The notes: generated from the letters alone by a model not told the origin. A stretch of DNA of 5,737 nt from Prevotella sp. CAG:1185 (GCA_000436695.1 HF992581.1:1-5737); one strand, 5' to 3'; shown: positions 1 to 5,737, counted from the first letter of the stretch. A program made the numbers and translations.

Positions 1-2257
1 CGATTACTCCGAGGATTATCTCGTCGCCGCGCGGCGACACATAGGGCTGCGCCTCGGTGAATCCGAGGTCTTCTTCCCAGTCGTTAGAGCCGTAAATCTC
101 GCATTGCCCTGTCTTCTGATACAGCTTGTCAACGCTGCTCTCGCGCACCAGCCACAGATTGCCCGACGCGTCTTCAACAACCGACTGTATCAGTCCTTCG
201 TCGGTATTTATGCCGTCGACGCTTCTAAACGGAATGTTGTTGCGGAGCAATTTTGACGTAGACGCCACCTGAAAACCGCCGCCCATCGTTGTTGCATACA
301 GACGGCCTGTAGAACGGCTGACATAGGTGTTGAGCACGTCGGTTGCCATGAGCGACGTGGTGTCGCCCTGGATATGGGTTGTGTAGTAATAGCGCACTGA
401 CGAAAAGTTGGTCACGCGGCTGCTCATCGTAACTATGCCGCCGAACGTTGACGCTATCATAACGCCGCCGGGAGCCAAAGCAAGGCGGCGCATGCGGTTG
501 TAAGACTTGTCGCCGAAGGGCTTCATAACGTTGTTGCTGTTGATAAATGCCAAGCTGCCGTCTGACTTCATTGCCGCCACGTTGATGCCTCCGCCATAGG
601 TGGCAACCCACATACGGCCCGACTCATCCTCACAGAAGTCGTAAATGCTGTCGCAGGTCAGCGACCATTTGTCACCATAGTTTCGCCCGTAATGCGACAC
701 TCTGCCTGAACCGACACCGCCGCGCAGCACATAAATGCCGCGTCCCTTGGTGCCTATCCACACGTTGCCCTTACGGTCTTCAGCCATAGTGTAGACGCCC
801 TTGTCGGTGAAACGCACAGGCGAGGCGACGAGTCTGCCCGACGGCGATAGATACATCAGACTTCCGGAGGACGCATCGGCTACGGTTACGAAACCGTTGT
901 GAAGACCTGTCCACACGCGGCCCGAGCGGTCTTTCATCACGGAACGTGCGTCGGCATCGCGCATTGATGGCGTAAACTTGAAGCGATAATGATTAAAGTT
1001 GACAAGCGTAAGGTTGTGATTGCCGGTAAACCAAAGATTGTTCTGCACGTCTTTCTTATATCTAAGGATATAACTTATGGGAAGACGGTTGCTGTTTTCG
1101 GCATTAAGATTATACGGAACAAGGCAACGGCGGGCCTCGTCGTAATATGAGAACACGCCGTCAGTCGGTACAACCCACACTGTATGGTTGTTGTCCTCAT
1201 GAAATACAGGACTTGAACTTGTTGTGCCCATCCATCCGCCTGCCTCTGCCTGAAGCCAGCAGACATCGCTGCCGTCTGACGAGATAAGACTGACGCCGGG
1301 GCCGGAGGCAAATGCCCAAAGGCGTCCGCGACTGTCGGTGAAGAGCGACTTAACCTCGGAAGACGGCTGAGACGGATGCTGAACGGAGACGACGCGTGAC
1401 GACGAGTCTGACGGACTGAACACCACTACGCCTATGTTGGTGGCAAGGGCAAGCGCCCTGCCGAAGCGGCACATGCCGTTGATGGCCGTAACGCCTGAAG
1501 GAAGGCGCAGCAAACGGAGCCTGCCTGAGTATGAACCGAAGAGGCCATTGCGTGAGGCGAAATAAACGGTGTGGCCGAGCTGACACATATATTCAAACAT
1601 ATAAGGAATATGTACGCGCGTACCATATAAATTAACGCTCGACGCTGCAAATATCCATTCGCGCCCGCTGTCGTCGGTCATCACCTTGCGTATCGGACCG
1701 TCGTAGACTGTCTTACGTGTGTCTATAACGGTTATGCCGCGGCGCTTCTTCACCGTGCGCTCGTCGATGCGTAGGTTTATGTTGCCGTTGCCGAGCACCC
1801 ACGCAAAGCCGTTGCCCATGGACAGGATGTTGCGGACAGAAAAATTGTGCTTATAAAATGGACGGACAAGGTCTGAAAGGTCGATATACCGGCACGTGGT
1901 GCAGTCAAAGAGATACGCCTTGCCGTCATAGGTGGAGCACCAGATGTCGCCGCACGAGTTGGGGCGGATAAACTTCAAGCGGTTGGAGGTGAGCACCTGC
2001 CCTGCCCCGAACCGCTCGCTGAAACGGCTGAAGATGTAGCCGTCGTAATTGCACAGTCCGTTCCATGTTGACACCCACATCATGCCGTCGGGCGAAAGGC
2101 TGAACTCTGATATATTGTTGGCCGGAAGACCGTCGTCGATGGTAAACGTCCTGACCTTGCAGTAAGGCTGAGAAAGGCACGGCGAAGCCATGGCAACAAA
2201 AATAATTGAAGCCATGAGCAATCGCAGGAATAATAAACTACCATAATATCTCAACAT
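1..2257 (-). CDS. Periplasmic two-propeller sensor, probable N-terminal half of a hybrid two-component system (HTCS) regulator; 3' end outside window
   Basis: An uninterrupted frame of 752 codons starts at the ATG whose complement is 2255-2257 and leaves the window without a stop. Residues 1-29 form a basic and hydrophobic signal sequence (R3, R12, core LLMASIIFVAMA; cleavage possible after A24 or S29). From about residue 36 the protein is a run of Reg_prop-type blades: the first has the hallmark DDGLPANNIS plus DGMMWVSTWNGLCNYDG (57-73), and clear later ones are DSRGRLWAFA (308-317), DRSGRVWTGL (443-452), DRKGNVWIGT (494-503), DESGRMWVAT (544-553) and DASGNLWLV (696-704). About 14-15 blades are visible, which fits two seven-bladed propellers. 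The last visible segment, FTEAQPYVSPRGDEIILG (733-750), resembles the final blade that in this family precedes the Y_Y_Y domain. In a full HTCS the membrane helix, histidine kinase, receiver and AraC-type DNA-binding domains would follow, but none can be seen here. The family binds glycan fragments in the periplasm and switches on a PUL. The start lies 73 bases after the AraC gene with no convincing promoter between, suggesting cotranscription. M15 and M23 are alternative starts but would shorten or remove the signal peptide. Confidence 0.9.
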   Translation of the reverse strand, partial: MLRYYGSLLFLRLLMASIIFVAMASPCLSQPYCKVRTFTIDDGLPANNISEFSLSPDGMMWVSTWNGLCNYDGYIFSRFSERFGAGQVLTSNRLKFIRPNSCGDIWCSTYDGKAYLFDCTTCRYIDLSDLVRPFYKHNFSVRNILSMGNGFAWVLGNGNINLRIDERTVKKRRGITVIDTRKTVYDGPIRKVMTDDSGREWIFAASSVNLYGTRVHIPYMFEYMCQLGHTVYFASRNGLFGSYSGRLRLLRLPSGVTAINGMCRFGRALALATNIGVVVFSPSDSSSRVVSVQHPSQPSSEVKSLFTDSRGRLWAFASGPGVSLISSDGSDVCWLQAEAGGWMGTTSSSPVFHEDNNHTVWVVPTDGVFSYYDEARRCLVPYNLNAENSNRLPISYILRYKKDVQNNLWFTGNHNLTLVNFNHYRFKFTPSMRDADARSVMKDRSGRVWTGLHNGFVTVADASSGSLMYLSPSGRLVASPVRFTDKGVYTMAEDRKGNVWIGTKGRGIYVLRGGVGSGRVSHYGRNYGDKWSLTCDSIYDFCEDESGRMWVATYGGGINVAAMKSDGSLAFINSNNVMKPFGDKSYNRMRRLALAPGGVMIASTFGGIVTMSSRVTNFSSVRYYYTTHIQGDTTSLMATDVLNTYVSRSTGRLYATTMGGGFQVASTSKLLRNNIPFRSVDGINTDEGLIQSVVEDASGNLWLVRESSVDKLYQKTGQCEIYGSNDWEEDLGFTEAQPYVSPRGDEIILGVI

Positions 2258-2330
2258 AAACGGACTGAGAAAAGAACGCAGCAGATTAGTAAAGTAAGAC
2301 TGATATAAGGTGAACCAGTAAGAAACAGGA

Positions 2331-3209
2331 TTATGACTTGCGGTAAGACATGGGCGACATGCCTACATGCTCCTTAAAATATTTACCCATAAACGACTGA
2401 TTGGGAAAACACATGTCCTGAGCTATTTCCTTTATGCTCTTCGTGGTGTTCTTCAGCTGCACGCGAAGCTCCATAACGACATAATTGTCAATCCAGTCGT
2501 TAGGCGTGCGCTTGCTTACCTGCTTGACCGTTTCAGAAAGATACTTGGCCGTGATGCACATCTGATGGGCATACCAGCCTACGCGTCGCTCTGTTCTGTA
2601 GTTCTGTTCCACAAGACGTATGAAAGTGGTGAAAATGGCTTCGGCACGAGTCTGTTTCTTGTCGTTGCCCATCTGAATACGGTATATGGCGTTGCTGAGA
2701 TCGTAAACCATTGCAGAGATAAGCATCCTTACTACATCCTTACGGAAATGTTTGCCCGACTCGTCAATCTTCTTTTTAACGAGTTTGAAATAGTCAACAG
2801 CGTCTTCTATCTCGTTGGCCTGAAGCTTAAATACCGGGTGGCTGCGTGAAAACAGGAATAATGATGACAGTTCATGGATGCCTTTGACTATCTCGTGAAA
2901 GAAATCGTAAGACATCATGATGCCGATGCCGCGGACGTCGTCGCTGGGACGGAAGTTGTCTACTACCTGACCTTCATGTATTATATGGACTTCGCCGGCA
3001 TGTACATGATAAACCTCTGTGTCGGCTGTATACTTATAGCTTCCCTGCAGGCACATACCTACGATAAGTCCCAAATTGCGGCTTGGTCTGCCGGGAACCG
3101 GCAAATTGGCGAAATCGTCAAACAATATTATATCGTCATCTATACGACTGAGATTTAAATCTTTCGTAACAGAGACAGTAGAAACTGACACCAAATCATT
3201 TTGTTCCAT
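2331..3209 (-). CDS. AraC-family transcriptional regulator
   Basis: Complete gene of 292 residues, a typical length for a one-component AraC regulator. The C-terminal part (about 192-291) carries both helix-turn-helix units. The first is around WYAHQMCITAKYLSETVKQV (212-231), matching the family pattern YAdxLxITpkYLS. The second is around SIKEIAQDMCFPNQSFMGKY (258-277), followed by FKEHVGMSPMSYR (278-290), the strongly conserved FKxxxGxSPxxYR ending. The N-terminal part (about 25-120) looks like a cupin-like effector domain (YHVHAGEVHIIHEGQVV, 67-83), and a helical linker follows (about 130-180). There is no signal peptide or membrane segment, so it acts in the cytoplasm. The chosen ATG (complement 3207-3209) sits just downstream of a good promoter, and upstream there is only A/T-rich sequence with no Shine-Dalgarno motif. 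It follows the terminator of the SusD/lipoprotein operon and precedes the propeller sensor gene on the same strand, so local control of the PUL is likely. The effector and targets are unknown. The 160-residue open frame antisense to it (2367-2849, plus strand) is a shadow. Confidence 0.95.
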   Translation of the reverse strand: MEQNDLVSVSTVSVTKDLNLSRIDDDIILFDDFANLPVPGRPSRNLGLIVGMCLQGSYKYTADTEVYHVHAGEVHIIHEGQVVDNFRPSDDVRGIGIMMSYDFFHEIVKGIHELSSLFLFSRSHPVFKLQANEIEDAVDYFKLVKKKIDESGKHFRKDVVRMLISAMVYDLSNAIYRIQMGNDKKQTRAEAIFTTFIRLVEQNYRTERRVGWYAHQMCITAKYLSETVKQVSKRTPNDWIDNYVVMELRVQLKNTTKSIKEIAQDMCFPNQSFMGKYFKEHVGMSPMSYRKS

Positions 3210-3222
3210 ATTTCCAAAATTT

Positions 3223-3260
3223 TGTTTTGCAAAGATAACAAATAATCAGTCACACACAAA
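3223..3260 (-). promoter_or_regulatory. Bacteroidota-type promoter of the AraC-family regulator
   Basis: On the minus strand, TTTG (complement 3257-3260) is followed after exactly 19 bases by TATCTTTG (complement 3230-3237). This fits the Bacteroidota primary-sigma consensus of TTTG, 19-21 bases, TAnnTTTG. Transcription would start near 3223-3225, giving a 5' leader of about 15 bases before the ATG at 3209. The start site is inferred from the usual distance, not seen directly. This promoter probably also drives the downstream propeller sensor gene. Confidence 0.8.
3237..3246. repeat. 10-bp direct repeat, promoter-proximal copy
   Basis: AACAAATAAT on the plus strand occurs here and again, identically, at 3269-3278. 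This copy lies inside the spacer between the -33 and -7 boxes of the AraC-gene promoter and overlaps the edge of the -7 box. The start-to-start distance is 32 bp, about three helical turns, so both copies would face the same side of the helix. A regulator-binding role (for example autoregulation) is inference. The region is A/T-rich, so chance is possible. Confidence 0.45.
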
Positions 3261-3268
3261 CTAAAAGA

Positions 3269-3278
3269 AACAAATAAT
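3269..3278. repeat. 10-bp direct repeat, promoter-distal copy
   Basis: Second perfect copy of AACAAATAAT, located about 8 bp upstream (minus-strand sense) of the -33 box at 3257-3260. With the copy at 3237-3246 it brackets the -33 element. A direct repeat is the usual layout for AraC-family sites, but no binding evidence exists in the sequence itself. Confidence 0.45.
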
Positions 3279-3300
3279 ATATGTTTAACTCAAATATGCC

Positions 3301-3322
3301 ATTAAGCTGCTCAGAGCTTAAT
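3301..3322. repeat. Perfect inverted repeat upstream of the AraC-gene promoter
   Basis: ATTAAGCT (3301-3308) and AGCTTAAT (3315-3322) are perfect 8-bp arms separated by 6 bases. Relative to the inferred start site it spans roughly -77 to -98. It lacks a T-tract on either side, so it does not look like a terminator. A dimeric protein-binding site is the simplest functional reading, but this is inference. The hairpin GCTC-A-GAGC nested off-centre within it (3309-3317) is an alternative pairing. Confidence 0.5.
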
Positions 3323-3535
3323 TATGGTATCATATTTATGCCGTTCTATCGTTAGCCCGTTTTCTTTATCATCTTACCATATGCCTAAGATAAAACGACA
3401 ATCCTGCCGAATTAAAATCATATTTTTGGGGAATAACAAGGCTTGTAATGAATGGCAGAACACCTCAGTTGGCCGACAGAAAAACATACGCGACAATACT
3501 TTACACAGCATGAATGCTATGAATATGCAATATAC

Positions 3536-3576
3536 AAAAAACCCCGCCTTGACCTGACGAACAAGTCTTGGCGGGG
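3536..3576 (-). terminator. Intrinsic terminator of the SusD-like/lipoprotein operon
   Basis: CCCCGCC (3542-3548) pairs perfectly with GGCGGGG (3570-3576). Inside, after two T-T mismatches, GAC pairs with GTC. Read on the minus strand the hairpin is followed at once by six T residues (complement of A3536-A3541), the classic form of a factor-independent terminator. The stem begins 79 bases after the lipoprotein stop, so it ends that operon and separates it from the AraC gene. On the plus strand the stem is followed by a weaker CCTTTTCTG tract and a 10-base tandem near-repeat (3580-3599), but no plus-strand gene needs it. Confidence 0.9.
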
Positions 3577-3655
3577 CCTTTTCTGTTTATTTCTGTTTGT
3601 TACCTAATAGAAGCCTTACGACTAAAGATATTAAGCAACATCTGTGTAGCATCAA

Positions 3656-5521
3656 TTATTTCAGTTTCAATGTCTTTGCGTCAACGGGAGCCGCAATGAA
3701 TTTCTTGGCGTGACCTGCAGTAACCGACTTAACCGATCTGTTAACCTTTTTAATATTCTTAAGGCTTGCAGTACCACGTTTCATAATCATTGAAGCACCA
3801 TTGCCTGACGGAGTGAATGTCTCAAGGGCACCACCTAACCAGCCATAGCTATTGTTATAGTTGACATAATACATCATACCGAATACATATGCACCACTCT
3901 CATCAAGGAAGCTGAATACATCACCGGTTTGCAATGCAGTTGTGGCATTGGTAACAAGAATATTGCCGTAACCGGTTTGTGAATCTACACCTGTATTAAC
4001 ATCGCTGAATGTAATGACACCGCTGCCGTCAAGGTTGAATTCAAATGAAAGATCCTTTAGCAACCACGGCTCAATTTTATAGTGGGTAGGATCGTTCTGG
4101 TCAACATAGAGAGTTGTTGAGTATGTACCGTCACCAAACGGATTACCTACCGGATTGTCGCTCTCATCTACAACGAAGTTAGGATAGTAGTTCTGGTTGT
4201 ATGTTCCAGAGCATACAGATGTCCACTTAGCTGCACCTGATCCACCGATATCAAATGTGAAAGGTGTAGAAGAATGTGCTCTCATCTTGCCTTCAGAATC
4301 GTAAGCGATAACAATCATGTTATACTTGCCGCTCTCTGAAATAGCAACCTTAACCTCTGAAGTAGCATTAATTTCGTTAGCTTCGATAGCACCCTCATTA
4401 ACAGCGTTTACAATCTCGTTTACATCATCGCCGTCAGCTGCAACCAGATATTTTGCAGATGCGACATCAGCGCCGAGAGTAATAAGACCCTGTGCATAGT
4501 TGTTTCCTGCAACATCAGTGAAGCGGCCTGTATAAGCAAATGAAGTAGAGAAGTCGGTAATCTCATGTCCGGGAAGAGCTACAGCCAAGTCAGCGCTGTT
4601 TACATAATATACAGGATTCATTGAACCGTCGAAGTTACCAAGCAGACAGTTCGCCGGGAATGTAATTACACCATCCTCAAGTTTACCGAACAGCTCAGGA
4701 ACATTAGCCTTAACTGCATCAAGGTTGTTGCCGTTCAGCAGGTAGTAATAAACATAGCTGAATACGTGGAGCGCACCCTGACCCTGAGAAGCCATACCAT
4801 CGTCGAGTCCGGTATAGAAGTCACCGTCGACGTATACGAAGTTAGGATCAGTAGCATCGATGACAATGCTTGTGTTTGTCTCGCCAGTCCATTTGAATAC
4901 AGGGCTGTCGATGTCTACGTATGTGCTATAGAAATTTGTTCCAGCTCCATAAGGAGATACGACACGGTATTTACCCGGTGTAATAACATTCTCCTGAATC
5001 TCCACCTGATATGTAGTAACATCAAGTCCGTACATACTGCCTACGATACCGTCACGATAGTAACCCTTGCTGCTCATTGTCTTCCACTCTGACAGACCAG
5101 CTGCGAAAGTGTAAGTAGAAGCACCATAAGGAGTTGTATACTGTGCATCCTTGATAGCAACAGTGATGGTGTCATATTTACCATACTCGATAGCTGAAGG
5201 ATCATAGTTTACATTGATGTAAGCAACAGAGTCGCCGTCGTTGAAAGTAACCTCAGAAGAAACCTGATATTTGCTGTTCTCAGGAACTGTAACCTCGATA
5301 GGCACAGTAAGCGCACCGCTGCGCTGTATACGGTTTACAGGTATCTGAATGCTGCTCTGATTTGAATTCAGCTCAACAGTAGAAGAAAGAGCATTGCTGA
5401 AATAAATCTGCTCACCCTCTGCTACGGCTGGGGTATATTCATACTCGTCTGTACAAGATCCCAGCGAGAAAGCCAGAACAGAGACGAGAAGCATTGTGCA
5501 ATAATTGAATATTCTTTTCAT
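3656..5521 (-). CDS. Multidomain surface lipoprotein, putative surface glycan-binding protein of a PUL
   Basis: Complete, 621 residues. Residues 1-22 are a type II signal peptide ending in the lipobox LGSC, with lipidated C23. The residues after it, TDEYE, are acid-rich like the Bacteroidota lipoprotein export signal, so the protein is probably on the outer face of the outer membrane. By eye the mature protein divides into a Calx-beta/Ig-like beta domain (about 37-142; YDTITVAIKDA at 116-126); a beta module A opening at W146 with YQVEIQENV (171-179) and PGKYRVVSPYG (182-192); a fibronectin-III-like segment (about 346-424; SESGKYNMIVIAYDSEGKM at 395-413); module B opening at W433 with TTLYVDQND and YKIEPW (469-486), which parallels A; and a basic tail (581-621). 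No catalytic motif was recognised. It lies 24 bases downstream of the SusD-like gene, is presumably cotranscribed with it, and is followed by the terminator. This is the usual place for a SusE/SusF-like or other glycan-binding protein, so glycan capture for the SusC/D transporter is inferred. The ligand is unknown. Aromatic residues are frequent (YVYYYLL at 256-262; MYYVNYNNSYGW at 550-561). Confidence 0.88.
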   Translation of the reverse strand: MKRIFNYCTMLLVSVLAFSLGSCTDEYEYTPAVAEGEQIYFSNALSSTVELNSNQSSIQIPVNRIQRSGALTVPIEVTVPENSKYQVSSEVTFNDGDSVAYINVNYDPSAIEYGKYDTITVAIKDAQYTTPYGASTYTFAAGLSEWKTMSSKGYYRDGIVGSMYGLDVTTYQVEIQENVITPGKYRVVSPYGAGTNFYSTYVDIDSPVFKWTGETNTSIVIDATDPNFVYVDGDFYTGLDDGMASQGQGALHVFSYVYYYLLNGNNLDAVKANVPELFGKLEDGVITFPANCLLGNFDGSMNPVYYVNSADLAVALPGHEITDFSTSFAYTGRFTDVAGNNYAQGLITLGADVASAKYLVAADGDDVNEIVNAVNEGAIEANEINATSEVKVAISESGKYNMIVIAYDSEGKMRAHSSTPFTFDIGGSGAAKWTSVCSGTYNQNYYPNFVVDESDNPVGNPFGDGTYSTTLYVDQNDPTHYKIEPWLLKDLSFEFNLDGSGVITFSDVNTGVDSQTGYGNILVTNATTALQTGDVFSFLDESGAYVFGMMYYVNYNNSYGWLGGALETFTPSGNGASMIMKRGTASLKNIKKVNRSVKSVTAGHAKKFIAAPVDAKTLKLK

Positions 5522-5545
5522 AATGATAATTCGTTTTTATGGTTT

Positions 5546-5737
5546 TTATTGACCAGTCCAAGGTGTATAAGTTGAACTTGGGTTAGGATTGTTGTAACCG
5601 CTGAGTCCGGCATTGCCGTTCTCCTCAGAAAGTACAAATGCCCAGTTCATCCAGCAAGGACGTGTAGTAGTGTTATAACGCTCGTCGTCAGAGTGGTTAG
5701 TGCCAGCATATCCGCGTACTACAGGATAGTTCAGACG
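5546..5737 (-). CDS. SusD/RagB-family nutrient-binding outer-membrane lipoprotein, C-terminal fragment
   Basis: The last 63 codons and the TAA stop (complement 5546-5548) of a gene whose 5' part is beyond the right edge. The visible protein starts RLNYPVVRGYAGTNHSDDER, has RPCWMNWAFVLSEEN in the middle and ends STYTPWTGQ. The aromatic-rich end, the charged DDERY stretch and the place just before a surface lipoprotein resemble C-termini of SusD-family proteins from Prevotella-like PULs. SusD proteins sit on the cell surface as the lid of the SusC TonB-dependent transporter and bind the glycan. The signal peptide and TPR region cannot be seen, so the family call rests on C-terminal resemblance plus context. 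The downstream lipoprotein starts after 24 bases, indicating a shared transcript. A susC-like gene is expected upstream, outside the window. Confidence 0.7.
   Translation of the reverse strand, partial: RLNYPVVRGYAGTNHSDDERYNTTTRPCWMNWAFVLSEENGNAGLSGYNNPNPSSTYTPWTGQ

Larger units (their letters stand above)
3261..3535. other. Noncoding intergenic stretch between PUL operon terminator and AraC-gene promoter
   Basis: About 275 bases with no credible gene. It is A/T-rich compared with both flanking coding regions. It contains the distal direct repeat (3269-3278) and the inverted repeat (3301-3322) listed separately, plus two copies of ATATGCC (3294-3300 and 3379-3385), each followed by TAAG, after two extra bases in the first. 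The plus-strand 77-codon frame at 3324-3557 has no family resemblance and runs through the terminator, so it is not called. Apart from the repeats I see no RNA gene, riboswitch or mobile element, although a small RNA cannot be excluded by eye. Confidence 0.6.

Noticed and set aside
225..2180. Several minus-strand open frames of 72-128 codons within this stretch
   Set aside because: All overlap, in other frames, the 752-codon propeller sensor frame, which has recognisable blade motifs throughout. Their translations are low-complexity Arg/His/Gln-rich, as expected for shadow frames of a G/C-rich gene.
2258..2330. Possible separate promoter for the propeller sensor gene
   Set aside because: The best -7-like sequence (TTACTTTA on the minus strand) has two mismatches and no correctly spaced TTTG, so readthrough from the AraC-gene promoter is the simpler reading.
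2367..3264. Plus-strand open frames of 160, 94 and 62 codons
   Set aside because: Antisense to the well-supported AraC-family gene or its promoter; no family resemblance.
3421..3428. Plus-strand TATTTTTG resembling a -7 promoter box
   Set aside because: No TTTG at the required 19-21 base spacing upstream and no downstream plus-strand gene; kept only as a weak note for a possible small RNA.
3324..3557. 77-codon plus-strand frame in the intergenic region
   Set aside because: No recognisable domain or convincing promoter, no relation to the neighbours, and it runs into the terminator hairpin.
4317..5092. Plus-strand open frames of 60 and 108 codons
   Set aside because: Antisense shadows of the complete lipoprotein gene, which has a signal peptide, lipobox and continuous domain structure.
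1..5737. CRISPR array, tRNA or rRNA gene, insertion sequence or integration site
   Set aside because: No regularly spaced repeats, no cloverleaf-like sequence, no transposase or integrase motif and no terminal repeats were seen on either strand.

Overview
The window looks like part of a Bacteroidota (Bacteroidales; Prevotella/Bacteroides-type) chromosome. Four things point there: a SusD-family C-terminus followed by a surface lipoprotein with a Bacteroidota-style acidic export signal, a periplasmic two-propeller sensor of the hybrid two-component (HTCS) type, a promoter of the TTTG-N19-TAnnTTTG kind used by the Bacteroidota primary sigma factor, and no clear Shine-Dalgarno sequences. Every recognisable gene is on the minus strand, so the biological order runs from high to low coordinates.

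First block (5737 to about 3536): the last 63 codons of a SusD/RagB-like lipoprotein, a 24-base gap, and then a complete 621-residue multidomain surface lipoprotein in the position usually held by SusE/SusF or another surface glycan-binding protein. A strong intrinsic terminator closes this transcription unit. This is the 3' end of a polysaccharide utilization locus (PUL) core; its SusC transporter gene should lie just beyond the right edge. No carbohydrate-active enzyme is in the visible part of the operon.

Second block (about 3535 to 3210): an AT-rich intergenic region of about 325 bases with no credible gene. It holds a well-formed promoter for the next gene, a 10-bp direct repeat 32 bp apart bracketing that promoter's -33 box, and a perfect 8-bp-arm inverted repeat further upstream. 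These are candidate operators.

Third block (3209 to 1): an AraC-family transcription regulator of 292 residues, then, after 73 bases without a visible promoter, a long open frame of 752 codons that runs off the left edge. It is the signal peptide and beta-propeller sensor region of a probable HTCS. The frame is uninterrupted, but because it has no stop in the window it is easy to miss; the shorter open frames over it are shadows.

Together the window reads as glycan capture (SusD-like protein and lipoprotein on the outer surface) next to two regulators: a one-component AraC protein and a periplasmic sensor that probably detects a breakdown product of the same glycan. The substrate cannot be told from the sequence. 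I see no clearly new kind of system. The most interesting points are the paired regulators, the repeats around the araC-type promoter, the module layout and basic tail of the lipoprotein, and a cysteine cluster in the sensor propeller.
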